Shown here in pieces: positions 12,103 through 23,366 of a stretch of DNA of 64,000 nucleotides. Numbering within the stretch: the first letter of the stretch is position 1; each line of letters starts with the position of its first letter. The position numbers and the translations under genes were made by a program. The DNA comes from Chanos chanos. Taxonomy: Eukaryota; Chordata; Actinopteri; Gonorynchiformes; Chanidae. The notes beneath the pieces were generated by a model. The model did no database searches. It was not told the origin of the DNA and worked only from the letters and a program-made list of their open reading frames with translations. Location: positions 8,287,947-8,351,946 of the forward strand of contig NC_044509.1 of NCBI RefSeq assembly GCF_902362185.1, given 5' to 3'.

Positions 12103-14493
12103 CTCTAAGGAAAGATCAGCATCCTCCTCCTGTTCTCGCTTTTCTCTCTGTACAGTTCCTGCACGACTCATATTCACCAGTGTGTTCTGACTGTAAGGCC
12201 TGACAAACTTGATGTCACTCATCCTGGAATCAGTTGTTCCACACATCTCATAATTATACACGCGCTGTAAAGTACCATCGGCGTAGACTGGTGGGTAATA
12301 TGGAATCACTGGTAGATTTGGTGCAGATTTATAAAATAACCTGTTCTGCCTCCATCTATAGATTTTGACTGAAATGATGGCAATTAGTGAGAAAATGAAG
12401 AGTACTGAAACCACAGCCAGAGCCAAAATCAAATAAAAAGTCAGATTGTCACTGTATGTTGTGTCATGGTTAAAGTTGGTGAACTCTGAGATGACCTCAG
12501 GGAAACTGTCGGCCACGGCAACATTGACAATGACTGTAGCTGAACGAGAGGGTTGTCCATTATCTTCCACCACAACAGTGAGTCTGTGTTTCACAGCATC
12601 TTTATCAGTGACCTGACGCACTGTTCTGATTTCTCCATTCTGTGCTCCAACTTCAAACAGAGCCCTGTCTGTGGCTTTCTGTAGTTTATAGGAGAGCCAG
12701 GCATTCTGTCCAGAGTCCACATCAACAGCCACAACTTTAGTGACAAGGTAGCCAACATCTGCTGAACGAGGCACCATTTCAGCTACCACTGAGCTGCTTG
12801 TCTGCACAGGGTATAGAATCTGAGGTGCATTGTCATTCTGGTCTTGGATGAAAATATTCAATGTTGTATTGCTGCTTATAGGGGGTGAGCCACCATCCTG
12901 AGCTTTCACTTGTACTTTGAATGATTTTAATTGTTCAAAATCAAATGATTTAACAGCATAAATGACTCCACTATCTGAATTTATTGATATATATGATGTC
13001 AGAGGGTCTCCATTTAAATCTCCATCTGCAATGAAATAAGACACTCTAGCGTTTGGTCCCCAGTCAGCATCCTCAGCTTTAACAGAAATGATAGAGAAGG
13101 ATGGGGAATTGTTCTCTGGAACAAATGCATTATAAGTTTGCTTTTCAAACTGTGGTGCATGGTCATTCACGTCTGAAATTTTTAAAGTTAGTATCTCTTT
13201 ACTTGAAAGGGATGGGCTGCCTCTATCAACTGCAGTTATTGTTATATTATATTCTTGTGTCTGTTCTCTGTCCAGTGTTGAATCTGTCACGAGATTGTAG
13301 TCATTCGTTAACGACGATTCAATTTTGAACGGAAGGTCTCGATCTATAGAACATGTCACCCTAGCATTGTTGCCAGAGTCAAGATCTTGGACATTAATCA
13401 TGGCAACAACTGTGCCAAGACCTGCGTCCTCAGGTAGAACACTAGAAAACGACATAATAGTTATTTTTGGAGTGTTGTCATTCACATCGATTACATCAAT
13501 CAAAATTTCACTTGAATCGGTTAAACCTCCGTGATCTTTTGCAGTTACTTTAATCTTAAATTCTATATGTTTTTCATAATCTATAACTCCTGTGACCCGA
13601 ACCTGACCCGATTTGGAATCGATGTCAAATAAAGCCTGCACTGTTGTACTTGGATGCTCAAAATAATACTGAATATCATGACTTGACTCATCCGCATCCG
13701 ACGCACTAACGGTTGTGACAAGAGTACCTTTTACTGCATTTTCGATTACAGATGCCTTGTAAGAGGACTGGCCGAATACAGGGGCATTATCGTTTACATC
13801 AAGTACTAAAATGTGGATTTTTACAGTTCCTGATCTTTGAGGTTTTCCACCGTCAACAGCGGTAAGCGTTAAGTAATGGTTCGTTTTCTTTTCTCGATCT
13901 AGTGCTGTTTGAAGAACCATCTCTACGTTTTTACTGCCATCTGCTCTGCTTTGAATGTTTAGATTAAAATGATCCGTTGGATGCAGCGTATATGTCTGTA
14001 AGGTATTTATACCAACATCTGGATCTATCGCACTCTCAAGAGAAAATCGCGCTCCCGGAATGGCTAACTCACTGATTTCTACTTCTATTTCACCCCTTGG
14101 AAATACGGGGCTGTTGTCGTTGATGTCCAGTATATCCACATTAACGCGAAAAAGCTCCATCGGGTTTTCTAATATCACATTAAAGGCAATGCTACAAGCA
14201 GAGACCTTCCCACATAACTGTTCACGGTCTATTCTTTCTTTCACGATTAAATGCCCTTTCTCCCTGTCAAGTCCAACATACTCACTGCTGCCAGTAGTGA
14301 AAACTCGTGCTTTTCCCGAAACCAGTCTTTTGGGCTCAAGACCAAGGTCCGTACCAATGTTTCCAACAAAAGATCCTACTGTCATTTCCTCAGGAATCGT
14401 ATAGCGGATCTGCCCCATCGACAGATGAGCCGACAGTGTAAACGCCATGACGATGCACAATGGCCATAACCGAATCAAGCCTTTTCTTCTCAT
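12103..14493 (-). CDS. pcdhg: V3: clustered protocadherin gamma-like variable exon
   Basis: Complete 797-codon variable exon with a V1-type signal peptide (MRRKGLIRLW, SAHLSMG). It looks mosaic. The signal peptide and EC3 (EYEKHIEF-type, here IDYEKHIEFK) follow V1, the start of EC2 (GEIEVEISELAIPG) is shared with V2, and the EC5 start (EKQTYNAFVPENN) is shared with V4. Private changes include STTVQALFDIDSKSGQVRVTGV in EC3, SSVLPEDAG and NNARVTC in EC4. EC2-EC3 linker is DVNDN. The tail has EKREQEED before DADLSLE. Donor is GAG|GTGAGAC. All calcium-linker motifs and the EC1 Cys pair are intact, so I expect a functional isoform. Confidence 0.95.
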
Positions 14494-14684
14494 GTTGATT
14501 CTTCAACGACGTACCGAATATGTCTGCTAATCGTAAGATCCAGATTTCCAGAAAGACATGGAGTTTGTCCGTATAGTTAGAAAACGAATTATAGTATTAA
14601 CGAATTATATAACGAATTATAAAAGATAATGATAAATGTATACTGCTTATGTCGGTCGTCCTGGTACTGAATTTTAACGTCTCG

Positions 14685-14769
14685 TATTGCGTAGGCTATA
14701 GGTTTGGGGAGGACCTAAGGTGCAAGGATGTGCCATGCTTAACGCAATGAACAGCGGCACTCAGGGTTC
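14685..14769 (-). promoter_or_regulatory. V3 promoter block: CSE plus second conserved element
   Basis: CSE at 14,743-14,769, 250 bp from the ATG. The second element from 14,685 carries a 5-bp insertion (GGCTA) relative to the others, so its left edge is 58 bp rather than 53 bp from the CSE. Linker GTGCCATGCTTAA is shared with V1. Confidence 0.85.
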
Positions 14770-15241
14770 AAATACAGTACTGCAATTGTCGATAAAAGAA
14801 TTGGACACTAATTTGTTGTAGCGGTAGCAAACATTTCAGCCGTCCATTACTGGTTTGTTATGGACAATTCCAGTTTCAAACTGAATTACCAAACAATCAA
14901 GGTGGAGACGTTTCACTTTATGACAATATTTGTTTTAACAAAACCAGGAGAACAAGCAGAATGAGACAATGAGTATGTCTGAGTCAGATGCCTTATTCAA
15001 TACAACCCAGCATTCTATAGCAATCTCTGAGCACATGAGTTTATATGTGTAATGAATACATCATTTATGAACTAGGGTTTTGTATGGATCTTTGAAAATT
15101 TTGGGCAGGGCATAGAAGAAGAGAACCGAAGGAATCTACACGGACTCATTCGGAGAAAGTAATGTATCTGTGAGGAGGTATTTGCATAGATTATTTGAAA
15201 AAAAAAGATATTCAGGTTTCTTGAGAGTCAGTGATGATACT

Positions 15242-15291
15242 TGCTTTTTTTTTTGTTTTTCCTTTTTTTTTTTTTTTAAATCTTTTTTTAA
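15242..15291. repeat. T-rich low-complexity tract
   Basis: Interrupted poly-T, absent at the homologous place of the V1-V2 interval. Confidence 0.8.
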
Positions 15292-15716
15292 AATACATTC
15301 ACCATGAGATATGTGCAGCTTTTCTGATTAACAGCTGATAAAAGAAGTTTCTACTGTGAAAAGCACTAGCCCCTCCCTCTGTACCCTGCAGCTTACCAAG
15401 GGCCAACACCTTTCCCACCATGCCTATCCATCACTAAAACTTGACTTGAGATCATGTGGATGTGTGCAGTTCTTACACTGTCAGCAACAGATATCACCCA
15501 TGCCTAGCTTGTCTTTACACTGCAGCAGATATATGATTCTTATTTTCATCCTTGTAATGCATAAACGTATATGATATATGCAATGTTCAGTGAAAAAAAC
15601 AAAAAGACTTTTTAATGTTAGATTCACCAGTGATTAGATGACAGAATATTCTATTCATTTTTGTATATCTGATACAACGTATGGGAAAGAGGAGGAGGAC
15701 AGAGATACTATGTATG

Positions 15717-15740
15717 AGACAGACAGACAGACAGACAGAT
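15717..15740. repeat. (CAGA)n short tandem repeat
   Basis: About six tetranucleotide copies; the homologous segment at about 4480-4512 has an interrupted version. Confidence 0.85.
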
Positions 15741-16579
15741 TCAGGAAAGTGCATCTGATACAATGTTTCCAGTGTGTTAATGTCTGACACACTGAAATAT
15801 ACATGTCCACACATCCACACATTCAATTTAATATGTAGTGTGGAGATTCAGAAGAGAAATAACTGTCTATTTACTGCAAGCGCACCTCAGAAAGAAGTAC
15901 AACGGTCAAGTAGGCAAACGTTTAAAAGAAGCACATGGTTTTCTCCTCAGTGAAATGAAACATACTTGGTATCCATCAAATGATAATTCCTCACACACGT
16001 GCCTTAACCATTCAGTCAAGAAAAGAGGGGAGAAAAATCTGTGGCATGCATTTATAAGAAAAACTTGTGATCGTAAAGCCAAGCTGCAGTCACTTATATT
16101 GAATCGGATCTCATGTGTTCTAGATTCACAATCTATAACTCCACCTTCTCCAAAGTACGGCAATGAATTAGAATGATAAATAAAAAAAAAAAAACTATAG
16201 AAAGAGATATCCAAAAATGCAACAGATAAACATTGGTATTAACGAATTCAAGTGAAATATTGTAGTCATCTTTAGAACAGTTTATGAGTAGTCATAGTTT
16301 GCATTATCTGTATCCTGTGTCATACCTTACAGTGTCACCTGGCCCATTTGCCTCCATATATTGTTACAGAATTTTGTGCAAATGATCTTTATAAACATTT
16401 GAGCAATAGCAAAGCATAAAATACGTCAGGACTGTTACAGCCACAACCCTCCGAATTAAGATTCAGCACCATGGACCCATTAATTTTTTCAGGACCATGG
16501 ACAGCAACCAACATCGTAATAGTGAGAATGTCCACTACTTTCAGTTTGTATTCACATAAACCCACTCTGTGAAACCTCT

Positions 16580-16623
16580 TGAGCATGTGCACGCATGCAC
16601 GCACGCACACACACGCTCACACA

Positions 16624-16664
<41 letters not shown>
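16580..16664. repeat. (CA)n microsatellite, unit landmark
   Basis: Begins as degenerate GCACGCA repeats and becomes pure CA. Same unit position as in the other intervals. Confidence 0.95.
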
Positions 16665-16667
<3 letters not shown>

Positions 16668-17454
16668 GACTTAGAATCAAACCTTAAAATGAGATAACAG
16701 TTTCCATAAGACACTATGGGATGAAGCAATGCCTTGGTTTGTGCTCTACATTGTACGTTAGCAAACTAAAGACATAACTTACTGGTCATTATGACAAAAA
16801 AAAGCCTGATATACAACAGAACTCACAAGCCACATTAAACCACATGCAATGCACATTATTTCATCTAATCATAATCAATTACAAAGAAGAGTCGAGTTTT
16901 AAGCAGAGAATATTTGTAACTCTGTGTCTTCTACCTTGAGAAGAAAACAGCAAACACATATGCGGATTGTAGAGACAACCAACCAAGAACTATTCTGGAA
17001 TATTTCTTCAATATAGATGCATAAATCAGCCAATCAGAGACATGCGCAAGAGTATCTCTGCAACAAATGAAATTAGGCCAGTGTGAATGTGGGGGGAGAA
17101 AGTTGTTCAGTGTGCTGTGCTGCTACATGCATGATAGAGGCTAGTACAAGGGGAGGAACAGTACTACTTACAAACAGTCATTTAACTGAAATACAGAAAT
17201 GTGGACTAATCCTCTTTCCTAATACACACCTAGACAAAGACGGTGTGGGAGATATTAGAACCCCTGTAAATACGCTAAAGACAAAACAAGGTGAGAACAT
17301 CTATCTCATTCATTGCACACGTTTCCTATTGCGCTTCTTAAATTTTCACAAGAAAACTTGTTCAGGTTAAAGGATATCTGAGGATATAGAAATGAACACA
17401 GTGACTGCAGTGAATGCAGGCCAAATCCGGGAAGACAGACAAAGAATGTCTCAC

Positions 17455-19845
17455 CTCTGAGGACAGATCAGCATCCTCTTCCTGTTCTTTCTTTTCTCTC
17501 TGTACAGTTCCTGCACGACTCATATTCACCAGCGTGTTCTGACTGTAAGGCCTGACAAACTTGATGTCACTCATCCTGGAATCAGTTGTTCCACACATCT
17601 CATAATTATACACGCGCTGTAAAGTACCATCGGCATAGACTGGTGGGTAATATGGAATCACTGGAAGATTCGGTGCAGATTTATAAAATAACCTGTTCTG
17701 CCTCCATCTATAGATTTTGACTGAAATGATGGCAATTAGTGAGAAAATGAAGAGTACTGAAACCACAGCCAGAGCCAAAATTAAATAAAAAGTCAGATTG
17801 TCACTGTATGTTGTGTCATGGTTAAAGTTGGTGAACTCTGAGATGACCTCAGGGAAACTGTCAGCCACGGCAACATTGACAATGACTGTAGCTGAACGAG
17901 AGGGTTGTCCATTATCTTCCACCACAACAGTGAGTCTGTGTTTCACAGCATCTTTATCAGTGACCTGACGCACTGTTCTGATTTCTCCATTCTGTGCTCC
18001 AACTTCAAACAGAGCCCTGTCTGTGGCTTTCTGTAGTTTATAGGAGAGCCAGGCATTCTGTCCAGAGTCCACATCAACAGCCACAACTTTAGTGACAAGG
18101 TAGCCAACATCTGCTGAACGAGGCACCATTTCAGCTACCACTGAGCTGCTTGTCTGCACAGGGTATAGAATCTGGGGTGCATTGTCGTTCTGGTCTTGGA
18201 TGAAAATATTCAGTGTTGTATTGCTGCTTATAGGGGGTGATCCCCCGTCTTGAGCTTTCACTTGTATTTTGAATGATTTTAATTGTTCAAAATCAAATGA
18301 TTTAACAGCATAAATGACTCCACTGTCTGAATTTATAGACACATATGATGTCAGAGGGTATCCATTTAAATCTCCATCATTAATGAAATAAGATACTCTA
18401 GCATTTGGTCCCCAGTCAGCATCCTCAGCTTTAACAGAAGCGATAGAAACAGATGGGGAATTGTTCTCTGGAACAAATGCATTATAAGTTTGCTTTTCAA
18501 ACTGTGGTGCATGGTCATTCACGTCTGAAATTTTTAAGGTCAAAGTTTCTTTAGTTGAAAGTGATGGACTGCCTCCATCAACTGCAGTTATGGTTATATT
18601 ATATCCTTGCGTCTGCTCTCTGTCCAGTATTGAATCCGTCACGAGACTGTAGTCGTTCGTTAATGACGATTCGATTTTGAATGGCAGGTCCCGATCTATA
18701 GAACACGAGACCCTACCATTGTTGCCGGAGTCAAAATCTTGGACACTGATTATGGCGACAACTGTGCCAAGACCTGCGTCCTCGGGCAGAGCACTAAAAA
18801 AAGACATAATATTTATTTTTGGCGTGTTATCATTCATATCGATAACATCTATCAAAATTTCGCTTGAATCAGTTAAGCCTCCATGATCTTTAGCAGTTAC
18901 TTTAATTTTAAATTGTTTGTGTTTTTCATAATCTATTTCTCCGTTGACCCTGACCTCACCCGATTCAGAATCGATAGCAAATAAAGCTTTCACAGTAGCA
19001 CTTGGATGTTCAAAGGAAAACTGGATATTGTGACTTGACTCATCCGCGTCCGTTGCGCTCACTGTTGTGACAAGAGTTCCTTTCACCGCATTTTCAATAA
19101 CAGATGTCTTGTAAGACGACTGGCTGAATATAGGGGCATTGTCGTTAGCATCAAGAACTAAAACGTGAATTTTTACAGTTCCTGATCTTTGAGGTTTTCC
19201 ACCGTCGACAGCAGTCAGCGTTAAATAATGGTTCGTTTTCTTTTCTCGGTCGAGAGCGGTTTGAAGAACCATCTCTACATTTTTACTGTCATCTGCTCTG
19301 CTTTGAATGTTTAGATGAAAATGATCAGTTGGATGCAGCGTATATGTCTGTAAAGTATTTATTCCAACATCTGGATCTATCGCACTCTCAAGAGAAAAGC
19401 GCGCTCCCGGAATGGCTAACTCGCTGATTTCTATTTCTATTTCACCCCTTGGAAATACGGGGCTGTTGTCGTTGATGTCCAGTATATCCACATTAATGCG
19501 AAAAAGCTCCACCGGGTTTTCTAATACCACATTAAAGCTGATACTACAAACCGACAGTTCCCCACATAACTGTTCACGGTCTATTCTTTCTTTCACGATT
19601 AAATGTCCTTTGTCCTTATCCAGTCCAAAATATTCGTTGCTGCCAGCAGCGAAAACCCGTGCTTTTCCCGAAACCAGTCTCTTCGGTTCAAGACCAAGGT
19701 CCGTGCCTATGTTTCCGACAAAAGATCCTACAGTCATTTCCTCGGGAATCGAGTATCGGATTTGTCCTCCCACCAGCTGAGCCGACACTGTCAACGCCAT
19801 GACGACGCACAATAGCCGTAACTGAAACCAGCGTTCTCTTCTCAT
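17455..19845 (-). CDS. pcdhg: V4: clustered protocadherin gamma-like variable exon
   Basis: Complete 797-codon variable exon with a V2-type signal peptide (MRRERWFQLR). Private features: FAAGSNEYFGLDKDKG in EC1; SRADDSKN in EC2 (others SRADGSKN); IQFSFEHP in EC3, where most have [13 protein letters not shown] at the EC3-EC4 linker; VVAIISVQDFDSG and DSILDREQTQGYN in EC4. EC5 begins [22 protein letters not shown]: the first part matches V3 and the VSIASV part matches V7, which suggests patchwork exchange. EC5 also has NGYPLTSY, as in V9 and V13. Stub ends DLSSE at a GAG|GTGAGAC donor. EC6 to tail is the common sequence. Confidence 0.95.
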
Positions 19846-20029
19846 CTTTATTCCTCAAATATATAAGCGTACGATGCAGATATAAAGACAAAAATTTGAG
19901 GTGGAATTATTTGAACGGTTAAAATGTTGTTTTGATGAAAGATAAAGATGAATTCCTTGTGATGCTGTTGGTCGTGTTGGCTACATGTTAACGCTGCACC
20001 TCGCCATAATACTGAATTTTCAAGTCTAG

Positions 20030-20109
20030 TGTTGCGTAGAGGATTGGGGAGGGCACAAGGTACAACGAGGAACCATGCTAAACGCAATGAACAGCGGCGC
20101 TCAGGGTTC
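20030..20109 (-). promoter_or_regulatory. V4 promoter block: CSE plus second conserved element
   Basis: CSE at 20,083-20,109, 238 bp from the ATG, exactly as at V2. Carries the GCGGCGCTC variant and the GGATTGGGGAGGGCAC form of the second element (from 20,030). Confidence 0.85.
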
Positions 20110-21583
20110 AAATACAGTACTGCAGTAGTCGATCAAAGAATTGGACAAAAGTTTGCCTCAGAGGTAGCGAATATTCTTGCAAGCCCTTAAAGGTTTGCTG
20201 ATGTGAATTCCCTTTTAAAACCGTCAATTTTAAAGCAGTTAAGTAAGAAGAGACATTTTGCTCTATGGTGATAGATGTTTCAACAAATTAGGAGTACAAG
20301 CTAAATGAGTAATTGAGTTTACTGAGTAAGATGTCTTATATTAATATAGTACAACCCATTATTCCGTAGCAATTATTGATTCTGTGAGTGTCACACATGT
20401 TATGATTGCAGCATTTATGATCTAGGGTTTTTTGTGGATCTTGGGAGATATTTGGCAGGGAATAGAGGAAGAGAGCTGATAAATTCTACATGGACTCCAT
20501 CGGATAAATAAATCCATTAGGGGAGAAGCATTATCCTAAATGGTCACAATATTATAAGGTACATTCAAGTTTCCAGAGAATGTGTCATAATATTTGTTTT
20601 GCTCAAGTATGTGCAGCCTCACAAACAGGTTTACTGATGAAAAGTATGAAACAAAACCTTTTACTGCAGAAAGTTTGAGCCATTCCCTCTGTTCTATGGC
20701 TTACGTGGTCCCAAAACCTTGATCAACCAACCTACCCATCTCTAACACTGGACTCTTCCTGCCAGTTAGACCATGTGGCTGTGTACATTTTTTACACTGT
20801 CAGTCATGGGCATGGCCCATGATTAGCTTGTCTTTACACTACAGCAGATGTAAGATTCTTCTTTTCAGCCTTGTGATGCATGCACACATGTGATATATGC
20901 AATCTTCAGTGAGAACGTTCTTTTGAGTGATGAATTCATGGCTATGCAGGAGTTACTGATTAGTTTAAGGATTATTGGAACATTTTAGCATATTTGATAC
21001 CATGTCTGGGAGCGAAAAAGAGAGAAATATTACAAATGAGAGGGACAGACATACTAAGAAAAACATCTCTCATGGAAGGTTTCCAGTATGTTGATTTGTG
21101 ACACATGGCGATATACAAGTCCAAACATGCACAGATTCCATGTACTATGTAGTGCTGAGTTTTCAAAAGAGACATAAGTGTCTATTTACTGTAAATGCAC
21201 CTCAGAAAGAAGTACAGTAAGACAGATAAAAGTTTTAAAGAAGTGTATGGTGTTCTCTTCATTGAAATGGGGAAAAAAAACAGTATTCATCAATTTATAG
21301 TATTCCATCCCCATTATGAAACTCTTTTTTTTTTTTTTTTTTAAATTATGAAACTCTGCCTCAAGAAAAATATTTGATTTGCATTTATAAATAGAGTTTG
21401 TGATCATAAAACCAAGCTACAATAACTGATATAGTTAATTATTATTTGTTCTCTCGTTTGATAATATGTATCTCCATTTTCTCCAAATTATGGTAATAAA
21501 TGAAAAGTAAAATATAGAAAAATATACCCACCAATGTGGGCAAGAAAATACTCCCTAAGTGTGAGTGTTCTCTCTTGCTCACT

Positions 21584-21603
21584 CACACACACACACACAT
21601 ACA

Positions 21604-21670
<67 letters not shown>

Positions 21671-21684
21671 GGGGGGGGGGGGGG
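21584..21684. repeat. Compound (CA)n(GA)n(G)n microsatellite, unit landmark
   Basis: Sister of 10,389-10,486 with the GA part expanded and the CA part shorter, showing change after the segmental duplication. Confidence 0.95.
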
Positions 21685-23366
21685 TAAACCTCAAAATGGG
21701 ATAACAGTTTCCATAATTTGCTTTGGGATGAGGCAAGTCCAGTACATAGAAACAATGACTTAATTCAGGCTCTAGGCTATGTGTCAGTAACCTCTAAATA
21801 CATAACTGGCAGTGGATTATTACAAACAAAAATGATCTGATATACAGGAAACCACACAAGCCACATTAAACCATAAACCACATGTAATGCAGATTATTTT
21901 GTTTTATCATAATCAAGTATGAAGAAGAGCCGAGTTTACAGTAGGAAAGTATTGCAACTCTGAGTCTTATGCTTTGAGAAGCAAACAGCCAACACATATG
22001 CAGATTCTAGAGACAGCCAAAAAAACATACCTTTTGACATCATACATTACTTCAGGGGGGAAATCTAATTAGTCAGTAATGCTCTTTTAAGGATTTGGAT
22101 AGTTTGAAGACATAGCAGAGTTAAGAAATTGGATTTAATAGTTTGAAAACAAGGCAGGTTTTTCCATTGATTTCTGAAAGTTGTCAAGTCATGGTCATTT
22201 CAGAAATGGAATACCTCACTACAGTGTTTAACTCTGAACCTTGAGTAAGATTTTACTGTGAAGTGTGTCCTTGGCTGCCACAGACAGTTGGTCTGAATAC
22301 AAATAAACACCGTAAGAAATAACTACATGCACAGAATTTGGACATTGTTGGCAGACGAACAAGATTAGTGTAAATCTCGATAAAGCCACATTTCTTTCTG
22401 CAAAACTAGGAATGAAGATGTTGAGATGCACCAACTGCACTGGAAAATAAGAGTGAACATTCATGACACTCTATCATGCAGCAGAGGCCCCAGTAACTAA
22501 TAGCAATGTTGGAGAGAGATTCATTTAACCTCAGAATGAGAGCTAGATGTGATTAGTAGAGATATCACCATCTGCTACTCATTCATACAACCACACATTT
22601 TACAGATTTCACAGTCTTTTTATACAACTGAACAATTATTTTGATGCACACAATTATTCTAGAATATTCCTCCAATATAGATGTATGATCAGCCAGTGAG
22701 AGAGATGAACAACAAAGAACATTAGGCCACTGTGAATATGGGGGGAGAAAGTAGGTCACTGTGCTGTGTTGCTATGTGCACGCCAGATGAAGGTAAATGG
22801 GGAAGAACAGAACTACTTACACAGTCAGACAACTGAGATACAGGAATGTGAACAAACCCTCTTTCCTAACAGACATTAGACATTTGCTAAAAGACGGCCT
22901 GAAAGACATTAGAACTCTCTGTAAATAAACCAAAGTCAGCATCTCCAGTCAGCAAGCCAAGGGGGTGATTATCATTCATGGCGCATGTTGTACTTCTTAA
23001 AATTTCGCAACACACATGCAGATTGTAGAGGCCAACCAACAAACCTAACCTTTTGACATCACACAATATTCAGGGGAAACGGTCATAAAACTGAGAGACA
23101 TATGTAGATATATCATCCGTCCAAATAGACAGCTAAACACAGACCGTGCAAGAGACACAATAATTCCTTCTAAATAAACTGAAGAGAATACAGTTTTAGG
23201 AGACGCTTCTCATTTATGGCACAAATCTGTCCCGTTCTGCTTCTTCAAGTTTCAAAACATAAGCTTATGAGTTTAAAAGACATACGAGGACATAGCATTG
23301 AACAGAGTGACAGCAGCGAGTGCAAATGAAGGCCAAATCAGTGAGGACAGTGAAAAAAAGTCTCAC

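Larger units (their letters stand above)
14494..17454. other. Interval between V4 donor and V3 start
   Basis: Homologous to 3877-6267. Holds the V3 promoter, a T-rich tract at about 15,242-15,291, a CAGA run, a (CA)n run, and the conserved block at about 17,070-17,140. A plus-strand frame starting MNVGGESCSVCC at 17,083 has a counterpart at 5895 but is stopped in the homologous block at about 1118. No gene seen. Confidence 0.7.
19846..23366. other. Interval between V5 donor and V4 start
   Basis: Near copy of 8659-12,102. Contains the V4 promoter, a poly-T tract (21,325-21,342), the compound CA/GA/G microsatellite, the conserved block at about 22,718-22,790, and two partial copies of one segment at about 21,990 and 23,020. 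Differs from its sister by an extra stretch near 22,580-22,650. No gene seen. Confidence 0.7.
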
